From: TMED23 sp964643045
Lineage (GTDB): Bacteria > Pseudomonadota > Alphaproteobacteria > Rhodospirillales > UBA2165
Reading direction: 5' to 3'
Length of the DNA stretch: 15,678 nt
NCBI GenBank assembly: GCA_964643045.1
Contig: CAZXSC010000062.1
Span: forward strand, 1 to 15,678
Positions 7,611 through 15,678 of this stretch are shown one piece after another. The first letter of the stretch is position 1. Every line of letters begins with the position of its first letter. A program made the translations under genes and the position numbers. The notes below the pieces were generated by a model. That model did no database searches and was not told the DNA's origin. It saw nothing but the letters and a program-made list of their open reading frames with translations.

Positions 7611-10433
7611 ATGAAGCATGTGTTTTTGATTGATGGATCAGGTTTTCTGTTTCGTGCTTATTATGGTGTGAAGGCACGAATGACCCGCCCTGATGGAACT
7701 CCGACGAACGCTGTATATGGTTTCACTCAAATGCTAATGAAATTAGTTGATGATACTAATGCTGATCATATAGCTGTTATATTCGATCGCGCTCGGAAAA
7801 CTTTTAGGAATGATATCTACAAAGATTATAAAGCTCATCGTCCACCACCGCCCGATGATTTGATCCCGCAGTTTGAGTTAGTCCGGGAAGCAACCCGGGC
7901 GATGAATATTCCGGCCGTGGATATGGAGGGTTATGAAGCTGATGACTTAATTGCGACGTATGCTAGGCAGGCAGTTGATGCTGGTGCAAAAGTTACCATT
8001 GTATCGACTGACAAGGACCTAATGCAGTGTGTGAGTTCGGATATCAAAATGTATGATGTTATGAAGAATCGTGAGATCGGTCCTGAGCAAGTTATTGAAA
8101 AATTTGGTGTTGCCCCAGATCGTGTCATCGATGTTCAAGCATTAGCTGGCGATTCTTCAGATAATGTTCCCGGTGTCGATGGAATTGGTGTAAAAACAGC
8201 CGCTCTATTGGTAGAAGAATATGGTGACCTTGATTCAGTATTGGCTAATGCTGAAAATATAAAACAACCGAAGCGTCGTATGGCCCTTCTCGAGCAAGCC
8301 GATTTGGCTCGAACTTCTCGCGAATTAGTTACACTTAAAGACGATGTGCCAGTTGAGGTGCCACTTAAGGATTTTTTTATAAAGGAAATTGATCCTAATA
8401 TTTTTTTGCAATTTCTCCATGACCAAGCGTTTAAGTCACTAATTGTGCGCATGGAAAACAAAATTGGCCAAATACCCAATGACGCTCTTAATATAGAAAA
8501 TAAGAAAGAAAATATCGCTAATAATAGAATGGATTGGGGTAAAGATTATACTGATGTTTCTCTTCGAGAAAAGATAAATTACGAGCTGGTGCAGAATAAA
8601 GCACAACTGGAGATCTGGATTAATGAGGCTATGTCGGTAGGCATGTTTGCTATTGATACGGAGACTACATCGCTTGATTCAATGTCCGCGGAGCTCGTAG
8701 GAATTTCAATGTCTGTTCACCCTGGCAACGCGTGTTATATTCCGGTAGCACACAGGGCTGATTCAGACCAAAATAGTCTTAATCTTGGCCTTGAAGACCT
8801 CCCGAGTGTAGACAAAAAAATCGAATTAAAGCAAATATCACGTGATGTTGTTATCAGTATGCTCAAATCACTCCTAGAAGATCCTTCAATCCTAAAAATT
8901 GGGCATAATATTAAATATGATGCAAAAATCTTGAGGCATTATGGAATTAACATAACTCCAGTAGATGACACGATGTTGATTTCTTACGCGATTGAAGGGG
9001 GGCTTCATAAGCATAACCTCGATGACTTGGCCGAACTTCACCTCGGCCACAAAACAATAAAATTTAAGGAGGTCGCGGGGAGTGGAAAATCGCAAAAGAC
9101 TTTTGATAAAGTCCCCCTAGAAGAAGCTTTAAATTATGCCGCCGAAGATGCTGACATTACCCTCCGTCTTTATAAAACCCTAAAACCTCGGTTAGCCCTT
9201 GATCATATGGTTTCTATTTATGAGACTTTGGAACGTCCACTTATTGGCGTGCTTACTGATATGGAGCGTGCCGGTATTCAAGTCGATGCTACGGTTCTCA
9301 GGAGGCTTAGCGCTGATTTCTCAAAACGTTTGGGTCAGCTTGAGATAGAGATTTTTGATCTCGTTGGGCATGAGTTTAATATTAATTCGCCTAAACAATT
9401 AGGAGAGATTCTGTTTGAGGAAATGGGTATCGAAGGTGGTAAAAAAACCAAGACGGGGGCCTATCAGACCGGTGCTGAAGTTCTTGAGGGTTTGGCTAGT
9501 GAGGGGCATGAGCTGCCCGTCAAGGTACTGGAAAATCGGCAGCTTGCTAAATTAAAAAGCACCTATACTGATGCTTTAATCGAGCAAATTAACTCACATA
9601 CCGGGCGGGTCCACACAAATTATGGTCAGGCTATAGCTTCAACAGGGCGTCTCAGCTCTAATGATCCTAATCTACAAAATATACCAATTCGAAGTGAAGA
9701 AGGCCGAAAGATTAGAACAGCATTTGTAGCCAGTAAGGGAAACCTACTTTTATCGGCTGATTACTCTCAGATCGAGCTACGTTTGTTAGCACATGTTGCT
9801 GATATTGACGCACTCAAAGGCGCGTTTCATGAAGGAGCTGATATCCACGCGCTTACCGCATCTCAAGTATTTGGAGTGCCAGTTGAAGGTATGGATCCAA
9901 TGGTTCGCCGGCAGGCAAAAGCAATTAACTTTGGAATAATTTATGGTATATCTGCGTTTGGCCTTGCCCGTCAACTCGATTTGTCTAGGACAGAGGCTGG
10001 TAAATACATAGCCGCGTATTTTGATCGTTATCCCGGCATTTTAGATTATATGGAACGGACAAAAAAAAGTGCTATTGAACTAGGCTATGTTACAACATTA
10101 TTTGGCCGTCGTTGTTATGTTCCAGGTATAAAAGATAGTAATAGCGCAATGCGTAGCTTTGCCGAGCGAGCGGCAATAAACGCCCCCATACAGGGTGGAG
10201 CAGCAGATGTTATTAAACGTGCAATGTTGCAATTACCGGTGGCTCTTGAAAGGGAAAACCTTGGTGCTAAAATGCTTCTGCAAGTTCACGACGAGCTAAT
10301 TTTTGATGTTCCAAAGAAAGAAATGGATAAAACAATAAATATAATTAAATCAGTAATGGAAAACGTAGTCCAATTAGATGTGCCATTGTTGGTGGATACG
10401 GGCTTTGGAGAAAATTGGGGCGAAGCGCATTGA
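7611..10433 (+). CDS. polA: DNA polymerase I
   Basis: This 940-residue enzyme is responsible for Okazaki-fragment maturation and repair synthesis, and all three domains appear intact. The 5' nuclease (about 1-290) has LIDGSGFLFRAYY, EGYEADD (106-112), STDKD (132-136) and GDSSDN (180-185). The 3'-5' proofreading domain has IDTETTS (D349, E351), GHNIKYD (D437) and YAAEDAD, so proofreading residues are kept. The polymerase has motif A DYSQIELR (from D717), the O-helix RRQAKAINFGIIYG (R766, K770, F774) and motif C QVHDE (H893-D894-E895). Phe at the O-helix discriminator position is the common bacterial state. The start is slightly odd: AGGAG at 7604-7608 leaves only 2 nt before the ATG, whereas a GTG at 7620 would have 11 nt. 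Homology of the first residues (MKHVFLIDGSG) favours the ATG. No terminator is evident before msrP. Confidence 0.98.
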   Translation: MKHVFLIDGSGFLFRAYYGVKARMTRPDGTPTNAVYGFTQMLMKLVDDTNADHIAVIFDRARKTFRNDIYKDYKAHRPPPPDDLIPQFELVREATRAMNIPAVDMEGYEADDLIATYARQAVDAGAKVTIVSTDKDLMQCVSSDIKMYDVMKNREIGPEQVIEKFGVAPDRVIDVQALAGDSSDNVPGVDGIGVKTAALLVEEYGDLDSVLANAENIKQPKRRMALLEQADLARTSRELVTLKDDVPVEVPLKDFFIKEIDPNIFLQFLHDQAFKSLIVRMENKIGQIPNDALNIENKKENIANNRMDWGKDYTDVSLREKINYELVQNKAQLEIWINEAMSVGMFAIDTETTSLDSMSAELVGISMSVHPGNACYIPVAHRADSDQNSLNLGLEDLPSVDKKIELKQISRDVVISMLKSLLEDPSILKIGHNIKYDAKILRHYGINITPVDDTMLISYAIEGGLHKHNLDDLAELHLGHKTIKFKEVAGSGKSQKTFDKVPLEEALNYAAEDADITLRLYKTLKPRLALDHMVSIYETLERPLIGVLTDMERAGIQVDATVLRRLSADFSKRLGQLEIEIFDLVGHEFNINSPKQLGEILFEEMGIEGGKKTKTGAYQTGAEVLEGLASEGHELPVKVLENRQLAKLKSTYTDALIEQINSHTGRVHTNYGQAIASTGRLSSNDPNLQNIPIRSEEGRKIRTAFVASKGNLLLSADYSQIELRLLAHVADIDALKGAFHEGADIHALTASQVFGVPVEGMDPMVRRQAKAINFGIIYGISAFGLARQLDLSRTEAGKYIAAYFDRYPGILDYMERTKKSAIELGYVTTLFGRRCYVPGIKDSNSAMRSFAERAAINAPIQGGAADVIKRAMLQLPVALERENLGAKMLLQVHDELIFDVPKKEMDKTINIIKSVMENVVQLDVPLLVDTGFGENWGEAH

Positions 10434-10493
10434 TTTATAAAACAGCTTAAAAATAGAGAACTAATTGGAAGGTGGAATCCAAAGAGGTTAAAT

Positions 10494-11471
10494 ATGCTAA
10501 TTAAGTATACAAAGATGTCAGATATAAAGTCGTCTGAAATCACACCGAAATCTGTTTTTCTGAGTCGTCGTAGATTTATCCAAACGGCTATAATTTCAGG
10601 TGGTTTTACTTTATTACCAGGGTTCATTGGTTCGAATCTAGCAGCGGCGAGGACCAAATTATTAAATGTTAAAAGAACATCATTTGGGGCGGGTGATAAA
10701 TTAACCTCATACGAAGGTATCACAGGATATAATAACTTTTATGAATTTGGCACAGGAAAGTCCGACCCTGCGCGAAATAGCTATACTTTGAAACCAGAGC
10801 CTTGGACCATAGAAATTGCCGGTCTTGCTGCAAAGACGGGTAAATTTGACGTGGACGATATTGTCAAGCGTCATCGACTGGAAGAACGAATTTATCGTCT
10901 ACGTTGTGTTGAAGCGTGGTCGATGGTGGTTCCTTGGGTTGGAATACCTTTGGCAAATATCATTAGGCGTATGGAACCAGATTCAAAGGCAAAATATGTT
11001 GCTTTTGAAACTTTGCTGGACAAGGAACAAATGCCGGGTCAAAGAAGCCGAGCACTCGATTGGCCATATGTCGAAGGCTTGCGTATGGATGAAGCTCTCC
11101 ATCCTTTAACGATCCTGGCTGTTGGGATTTATGGCGAGCGTATGCCAAATCAAAATGGAGCGCCAATTCGTCTTGTAGTCCCATGGAAATATGGATTTAA
11201 AAGTATAAAATCGATTGTAAAAATCAGTTTCGTAGAGAAACAACCTCCAACGACATGGAGTATCCAGTCACCTAAAGAGTATGGATTTTACTCAAACGTA
11301 AATCCAAACATAGACCACCCGAGGTGGAGCCAAAAAAATGAACGGCGTATAACAGGAGAAGGGGGACTTGGCGCTATCTTTTCTCCTAGGATTGAGACAA
11401 AATTCTTGAACGGGTACGCTGGTGAAGTTGCCGGTCTCTATAAAGGAATGGACCTCAAAAAGTTTTTTTGA
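10494..11471 (+). CDS. msrP: Protein-methionine-sulfoxide reductase catalytic subunit MsrP (YedY)
   Basis: This periplasmic molybdopterin enzyme reduces methionine sulfoxide in oxidised envelope proteins. The 325-residue product begins MLIKY and SSEITPKSV, the usual family opening, followed by a twin-arginine signal SRRRFIQTA (24-32) and a hydrophobic stretch ending in an Ala-rich site near residue 50. It is therefore exported folded with its cofactor by Tat. The molybdenum-ligand Cys is in RCVEAWSMVVPW (C138), and the sulfite-oxidase-type fold is recognisable in later blocks such as GAPIRLVVPWKYGFKS. AGAGG about 7 nt upstream supports the ATG at 10494 over an in-frame ATG at 10515. The stop overlaps the msrQ start, so the pair is translationally coupled. 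It lies 60 nt after polA with no obvious terminator between. Confidence 0.96.
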   Translation: MLIKYTKMSDIKSSEITPKSVFLSRRRFIQTAIISGGFTLLPGFIGSNLAAARTKLLNVKRTSFGAGDKLTSYEGITGYNNFYEFGTGKSDPARNSYTLKPEPWTIEIAGLAAKTGKFDVDDIVKRHRLEERIYRLRCVEAWSMVVPWVGIPLANIIRRMEPDSKAKYVAFETLLDKEQMPGQRSRALDWPYVEGLRMDEALHPLTILAVGIYGERMPNQNGAPIRLVVPWKYGFKSIKSIVKISFVEKQPPTTWSIQSPKEYGFYSNVNPNIDHPRWSQKNERRITGEGGLGAIFSPRIETKFLNGYAGEVAGLYKGMDLKKFF

Positions 11472-12091
11472 TGAATATTGCCAGAGCAAGCTATAGGAAA
11501 ATCTTTAAAACTTTAATTTTTTCCATGAGCTTAGTTCCTTTGGGCTGGCTTATTTTTTTTATTTACTCCGACACTGTTCTTGGCACGAAGTTATTGTCAG
11601 CCGATCCTATCCAAAAACTTGACCGAGAACTTGGTGATTGGGGTTTAATATTTATTATTCTTTCACTGAGCGTTCGACCTTTGGCGGAGTTATTAAAATT
11701 TTATGAGTTGATAGCTTATCGGCGTATGGTGGGGCTATTTGCTTTTTTCTATGTTTTTTTGCACGTATTATCTTATGTTGCCCTTAATCTACAATTTAAT
11801 TTTGACACTTTTCTGAAGGACATCACAAAACGAAATTTTATCACGGTTGGTATTGTAGCGTTTATATTTTTGATACCCTTGGCGATTACGTCAACCAAAT
11901 CAATGATCAAATGGATTGGCGGTCGGCGTTGGCAAAGGCTACATATGCTTGTTTATCCGATCTCATTATTGGGTGTATGCCACTTTTTCATGATGGTCCG
12001 GGCTGATTTTTCACGTCCGCTGATCTATCTCATTATTATTATTGCTCTACTACTTTACAGAATTTGGTGGAAATATAAAAAACGCATGTAG
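11471..12091 (+). CDS. msrQ: MsrQ (YedZ), haem-binding membrane subunit of the MsrPQ system
   Basis: This integral membrane b-type cytochrome passes electrons from the quinone pool to MsrP. Counted from the ATG at 11471 it has 206 residues. That ATG shares its A with the msrP TGA stop; a TTG three bases earlier is less likely. Several hydrophobic helices are visible, at about 13-32, 57-70, 85-107, 122-140, 158-176 and 184-200. Candidate haem ligands are H98 (FLHVLSY), H158 (RLHMLVYP) and H171 (VCHFFMM), matching the ferric-reductase-like domain of the family. RRWQRLHML is a typical segment. The gene ends 28 nt before the convergent pckG stop, with no clear hairpin between them. Confidence 0.95.
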   Translation: MNIARASYRKIFKTLIFSMSLVPLGWLIFFIYSDTVLGTKLLSADPIQKLDRELGDWGLIFIILSLSVRPLAELLKFYELIAYRRMVGLFAFFYVFLHVLSYVALNLQFNFDTFLKDITKRNFITVGIVAFIFLIPLAITSTKSMIKWIGGRRWQRLHMLVYPISLLGVCHFFMMVRADFSRPLIYLIIIIALLLYRIWWKYKKRM

Positions 12092-12119
12092 TATAAATAA
12101 CGTTGATATCATTTGGTTT

Positions 12120-13952
12120 TTATTCACTGATTCGCCACACAAGCGGCGCTAGGCTAAGACGTTTGTTAAATTCCAAACGTTGGTTTTCGATTTCGGGAGG
12201 CAGGCGGTCTTCAAAGGTTGCGAAGTAATTTTCCAATTCTGCCACCTCTTTTTGTCCAGCTTCACGATCAATGTCCATAATAGTGTCAAAGGTTTCTGAA
12301 GTGAAATTTTCTAATCCCGACCAATTAATATCTTGATACGTAGGCATATACCCAAATGGGCTCTCTGCAGCTTCTTTTTTTCCATTCACCCGATCGACAA
12401 TCCACTTTAGCACACGCATGTTTTCGCCAAATCCCGGCCAAGTGAAGTCCCCGTTTTTGTCTTTTCGGAACCAATTTACGCGGAAAATTTTTGGTGGATG
12501 TTTAATTGATTTTCCAAGGTTTAGCCAATGGGTCCAATAGTCGGCCATATTATAGCCACAGAAAGGCAACATTGCCATTGGGTCACGTCGTATCGCGGCT
12601 TGGTTCACAGCTGCGGCAGTTGCTTCTGAACCCATTGTTGCTGCCATATAGACGCCGTGTTTCCAATCAAAAGATTGATAAACTAACGGAAAAGTATGAC
12701 TGAGGCGGCCGCCAAAAATAAAAGCACTAATTGGTACTCCAGTTGGATCATCCCAAGCAGGATCAACCGTTGGGCATTGGCTTGTGGCGCACGTAAAGCG
12801 TGCATTTGGATGAGCAGCTAATTTTGTATTATCAGGTGTCCAATCATTACCCTTCCAATCAATTAGATGGTCTGGAGGCGCTTCGTCGTGGCCTTCCCAC
12901 CAGACATCGTGATCATCTGTAAGGGCGACGTTGGTAAAGATCGTGTTACTTTTCATCATACTCATAGCACTGGGATTGGTTTTCATTGATGTTCCGGGCA
13001 CTACACCGAAATAACCTGCTTCGGGATTTATGGCGTAGAGCCGCCCATCTTTACCTGGTTTTATCCAGGCAATATCATCACCGACTGTTCGCACTTTCCA
13101 GCCTTCAAAACCTTTGGGAGGTATTAGCATAGCAAGGTTTGTCTTGCCACATGCGCTGGGAAAAGCCGCAGCGATATAAGTTTTTTTACCCTCGGGAGAT
13201 TCTAAACCTAGGATTAACATGTGCTCCGCTAACCAGCCCTCGTCTCGGGCCATTACGGATGCAATTCTGAGAGAGAAGCATTTCTTGCCCAGTAAAGCGT
13301 TACCACCATAACCACTACCAAAAGACCAAATAGATCGTTCTTCAGGATAGTGGACAATATATTTGGTTTTATTATTTGGCCAAGGCACATCTTTTTCTCC
13401 AATCGCAAGAGGAGAACCGACTGAATGCATGCACGGAACGAAATCACCATCATCGCCTAAAACATCAAGGGCAGCCTGACCCATCCTAGTCATTACGCGC
13501 ATGCTAGCTGCAACGTAGGGGCTATCCGTCAATTGCACGCCGATATGCGCAATATGAGACCCAAGAGGACCCATGCTGAATGGAATAACGTATAGTGTGC
13601 GACCTGCCATTGAACCATCAAATAGTTTTTTCATGGTTTTTTTCATTTCAACCGGGTTAATCCAATTGTTTGTTGGACCAGCGTCCTTTTCCGATTTTGA
13701 GCAAATAAACGTTCGATCTTCAACGCGGGCGACATCATCTGGATCAGAATTTGCCAAAAAAGATCCGGGGCGTTTTATTTCGTTGAGCGGTTTCAATGTG
13801 CCTGCTTCAACCATTTTTGTACAGAGTTGGTCATATTCTTCTTTTGAACCATTACACCAAACCACGTTGTCAGGTTTTGCCAAAGCTGACATTTGTTCAA
13901 CCCATGCGATCAATTTCCGGTTATCAGTATGATTCGCTCCGGTGTTTTTCAT
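12120..13952 (-). CDS. pckG: Phosphoenolpyruvate carboxykinase (GTP)
   Basis: This cytoplasmic enzyme converts oxaloacetate plus GTP to phosphoenolpyruvate, CO2 and GDP (EC 4.1.1.32), the entry step of gluconeogenesis. At 610 residues it matches the GTP family. The P-loop AAAFPSACGKTN (261-272) has the reactive Cys268 that marks GTP-type enzymes; the ATP type has a different GxSGTGKTT-like loop. Other motifs are SMGPLGS, LTDSPYVAASMRVMTRMG (from 141), FGSGYGGNALLGKKCFSLRIA (210-231), the metal-site GDDIAW (291-296), CGYNMADYW, and VNWFRKD followed by WPGFGENMRVL. All key residues appear intact. The start has GGAG (CTCC at 13961-13964) about 8 nt upstream. It is divergent from the NmrA-like gene, and a chvI-type regulator lies about 1.4 kb further on. 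No strong promoter can be picked. Confidence 0.98.
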   Translation of the reverse strand: MKNTGANHTDNRKLIAWVEQMSALAKPDNVVWCNGSKEEYDQLCTKMVEAGTLKPLNEIKRPGSFLANSDPDDVARVEDRTFICSKSEKDAGPTNNWINPVEMKKTMKKLFDGSMAGRTLYVIPFSMGPLGSHIAHIGVQLTDSPYVAASMRVMTRMGQAALDVLGDDGDFVPCMHSVGSPLAIGEKDVPWPNNKTKYIVHYPEERSIWSFGSGYGGNALLGKKCFSLRIASVMARDEGWLAEHMLILGLESPEGKKTYIAAAFPSACGKTNLAMLIPPKGFEGWKVRTVGDDIAWIKPGKDGRLYAINPEAGYFGVVPGTSMKTNPSAMSMMKSNTIFTNVALTDDHDVWWEGHDEAPPDHLIDWKGNDWTPDNTKLAAHPNARFTCATSQCPTVDPAWDDPTGVPISAFIFGGRLSHTFPLVYQSFDWKHGVYMAATMGSEATAAAVNQAAIRRDPMAMLPFCGYNMADYWTHWLNLGKSIKHPPKIFRVNWFRKDKNGDFTWPGFGENMRVLKWIVDRVNGKKEAAESPFGYMPTYQDINWSGLENFTSETFDTIMDIDREAGQKEVAELENYFATFEDRLPPEIENQRLEFNKRLSLAPLVWRISE

Positions 13953-14125
13953 CGGTTGTTCTCCGTGTCTCCGATATTATTATTACCAATAATTTCTGAC
14001 TGATGGCAAAAAAATAGTCCCATAAAATTATTTTTCCACACCTAATTCTATGTTTTCTGATAGAACTGTATATTCCGAATTTCAAGCGTGCAACCGCCAT
14101 ATCTTAATTTTGATTTTTAAATGTT

Positions 14126-14155
14126 TTGAGACTGGCATAAAATTACTGTTATGCA
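14126..14155 (+). promoter_or_regulatory. Possible promoter of the NmrA-like gene
   Basis: Within the 245-nt divergent spacer between pckG and the NmrA-like gene, TTGAGA (14126-14131) lies 18 nt from TATGCA (14150-14155). The -35 match is good and the -10 match is weak. This is pattern inspection only. Confidence 0.25.
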
Positions 14156-14197
14156 TGGGTGGCGACAACAATGGTTTTTTAATTTTGGAGTTGTAGC

Positions 14198-15076
14198 ATG
14201 GTACTAATTATTGGAGCGTCTGGTGCAGTTGGCATTCCTCTAATCAAGCAGTTGGTTGGGCGCGGTGTTGAATTAAAAGTTTTAACATCAAATAAGGTCT
14301 CTGAGGCGAATCTCAAAGCACTAGGCGTTAAAAAAACTGTAATAGGTGATTTCAGGTCCGATGATGATTTAGCGAAGGTGACACGAGGAGTAAGATCAGT
14401 TTGCTATATACCCGCACGTTTTAAACAGGATGAATTCCAAGTAGGAAAACGTGTTGTGGATGCTGCAAAATATGAAAATGTAGAGCATTTTTGTTTTTGT
14501 TCCGCCTATCACTCTCAGATCAGCTCCCTTGGCCATCATTGGGCAAAACTGCTGGTCGAAGAATATCTGATTGAGTCCAATCTTATGTATACCGTTGTCC
14601 AACCATCAATGTTTATGCAGAACCTCCGAGTCGAATGGCCTCGAATCCTAGCTGAAGGTGTTTATGCTCGTCCTTATTCCGTTAATAGTCCAATGAATGT
14701 AATTGATACTGGTGATCTTGCTGAAGCGATGGCCAATATTCTCACCAATAAAAAATTTTGGGGGGCCACTTATGAATTATGTGGTTCTAGCACGATAAGC
14801 CATAAAGAAATGGCTAGAATTATAACTGAAGAACTTGGCAAACCAGTGAAAGCAATACATCGTGATATCAATGATTGGAAGGCATGGGCCGTCGAACAAA
14901 ATTGGACCGAATATGCAATAGAGCACTATATTAGAATGTGTTCCCATTATGATCAGCATGGTTTCAAATTTGGCAATGATGTTACATTACAGGCAATAAT
15001 TCGAAGACCGGCCACGGACTACACTAGTTTCATTCGTAAATTCATTACCGAATATGGGAAGGGAATTTCAAAGTAG
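14198..15076 (+). CDS. NmrA-like NAD(P)-binding protein (atypical SDR)
   Basis: This 292-residue single-domain Rossmann protein begins directly with the dinucleotide motif GASGAVG (residues 6-12, pattern GxxGxxG) and has the NmrA-like layout: a VIGDFRSDDDLAKVTRGV segment after the second strand, then HFCFCSAYHSQ, then TVVQPSMFMQNL and a PMNVIDTGDLAEAMANIL block. The classical SDR Tyr-x3-Lys catalytic pair is not in its usual place, so it may be a redox sensor or regulator rather than a dehydrogenase, or act as a reductase on an unknown substrate. The ATG at 14198 follows GGAG at 14186-14189. The gene is divergent from pckG and upstream of the chvI-type gene, separated from it by 240 nt, so co-transcription is doubtful. 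The physiological role cannot be assigned. Confidence 0.85.
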   Translation: MVLIIGASGAVGIPLIKQLVGRGVELKVLTSNKVSEANLKALGVKKTVIGDFRSDDDLAKVTRGVRSVCYIPARFKQDEFQVGKRVVDAAKYENVEHFCFCSAYHSQISSLGHHWAKLLVEEYLIESNLMYTVVQPSMFMQNLRVEWPRILAEGVYARPYSVNSPMNVIDTGDLAEAMANILTNKKFWGATYELCGSSTISHKEMARIITEELGKPVKAIHRDINDWKAWAVEQNWTEYAIEHYIRMCSHYDQHGFKFGNDVTLQAIIRRPATDYTSFIRKFITEYGKGISK

Positions 15077-15204
15077 TGCATTGAAACTTGGATAACGATT
15101 TAGACCCAAGTAGACGAACAATTTTATTGGCTAATAGCAGATATTATTGATGCTAATTTTGGTATTAATATTTAAATACTGTTTGCCTTAATTGGGCTAT
15201 ACTT

Positions 15205-15277
15205 TTGACATATTTATGGCGTTTATTTAATTTAGAGAAAAGCATTCATTGTCACTATTTTTTTTTATCATTGACAT
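15205..15277 (+). promoter_or_regulatory. Upstream region of the chvI-type gene with repeated TTGACAT
   Basis: TTGACAT occurs twice, at 15205-15211 and 15271-15277, 66 bp apart, in the 240-nt spacer before the response regulator gene. Each has a perfect -35 hexamer (TTGACA). The -10 partners are poor: TAATTT at 15228 for the first, and TTAAAT near 15297 for the second with a spacer that is too long. A run of nine T (15258-15266) lies between them without a convincing hairpin. They may be alternative promoters or regulator half-sites. Confidence 0.3.
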
Positions 15278-15316
15278 GCAAACCCTGTTGGACACTTTAA
15301 ATGCGTAGGTGGATTT

Positions 15317-15678
15317 ATGCCGCAATTAATAGCTATAGTTGATGATGATAGAAATATATTGACTTCTGTATCTATAATGCTGGAGGCAGAAGGTTTTAAC
15401 GTTGATACATATCTTGATGGATCCAGTGCCTTGCGAGGTCTTTTTCAAAAGCCAGCAGATTTAGCTATCCTAGATATAAAAATGCCACGTATGGATGGGA
15501 TGGAATTACTAATAAAAATTAGAGAAAAAAGTAGTATTCCTGTCATTTTTCTAACCTCTAAAGACGATGAAATAGATGAAGTGTTTGGACTTAAAATGGG
15601 AGCAGATGATTATATCAGAAAACCGTTTTCGCAACGGTTGTTGATTGAGCGCGTGAAGGCTTTGATCCGTCGCCGAGA
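15317..15678 (+). CDS. chvI: ChvI-type response regulator (OmpR family), 3'-partial
   Basis: The window ends inside this gene, leaving 120 complete codons, essentially the whole receiver domain. It starts MPQLIAIVDDDRNILTS and shows the acidic pocket D9-D10-D11, the phosphorylation site D53 (ILDIKMPRMDGME), the switch Thr80 (FLTSKDDEIDE), and Lys102 in GADDYIRKPFSQRLL. The combination VDDDRNILTSVSI, FLTSKDDEIDEVFGLKMGADD and KPFSQRLL closely matches my recollection of ChvI/BvrR, the alphaproteobacterial regulator paired with the sensor kinase ChvG/BvrS that responds to acid and envelope conditions. The DNA-binding domain and the kinase gene lie beyond the window. The ATG has AGGTGG at 15307-15312 just upstream. 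The assignment to ChvI rests on the receiver alone, supported by the nearby PEP carboxykinase gene. Confidence 0.88.
   Translation, partial: MPQLIAIVDDDRNILTSVSIMLEAEGFNVDTYLDGSSALRGLFQKPADLAILDIKMPRMDGMELLIKIREKSSIPVIFLTSKDDEIDEVFGLKMGADDYIRKPFSQRLLIERVKALIRRR

Noticed and set aside
13976..13993. Inverted repeat ATTATT-N6-AATAAT upstream of pckG as an operator
   Set aside because: It consists wholly of A and T within an A+T-rich spacer, so it is easily expected by chance, and no known operator is matched.
15086..15111. ACTTGG and CCAAGT as a terminator hairpin after the NmrA-like gene
   Set aside because: It is a six-pair stem with a 14-nt loop and no following T-run; too weak to call.

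Overview
The window reads as ordinary chromosome from an A+T-leaning alphaproteobacterium. The taxonomic call is an inference from gene content: a ChvI-type response regulator beside a PEP carboxykinase gene, a CHCC zinc-finger protein of the NDUFS6-like type, MsrPQ, and a split HyuA/HyuB pair. No rRNA gene, CRISPR array, insertion sequence or phage gene is visible.

Layout. (1) 1-3727, plus strand: a translationally coupled hydantoinase/oxoprolinase pair. HyuA lacks only its first few residues at the window edge, and HyuB is complete. (2) 3728-6231: a more A+T-rich patch with signs of turnover. It holds a minus-strand GSCFA-domain gene, a truncated copy of the 3' half of a tRNA, a non-coding stretch, a broken ChbG/HpnK (YdjC) deacetylase gene and an intact tRNA-Arg(CCG). 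The tRNA fragment and the tRNA lie in the same orientation about 0.86 kb apart, as expected for the two ends of a mostly erased element that used the tRNA 3' end as attachment site. (3) 6275-12091: conserved housekeeping genes. A minus-strand ABC ATPase diverges from a small CHCC zinc-finger gene, followed by polA and then msrP-msrQ. (4) 12120-15678: a GTP-type PEP carboxykinase on the minus strand, then an NmrA-like NAD(P)-binding protein and the receiver domain of a ChvI-type regulator on the plus strand, cut off by the window end.

How the genes relate. HyuA and HyuB should form one ATP-using enzyme acting on a cyclic amide or related substrate. MsrP and MsrQ form a periplasmic methionine-sulfoxide repair system fed from the quinone pool. 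PckG is the gluconeogenic entry enzyme. Its closeness to chvI recalls the pckA-chvI-chvG neighbourhood of Rhizobiales, but here the carboxykinase is the unrelated GTP-dependent type.

I found no convincing undescribed multi-gene system. The most useful leads are the tRNA-bounded remnant region and its adjoining GSCFA gene, and the apparent swap of PEP carboxykinase type within a conserved regulatory neighbourhood.
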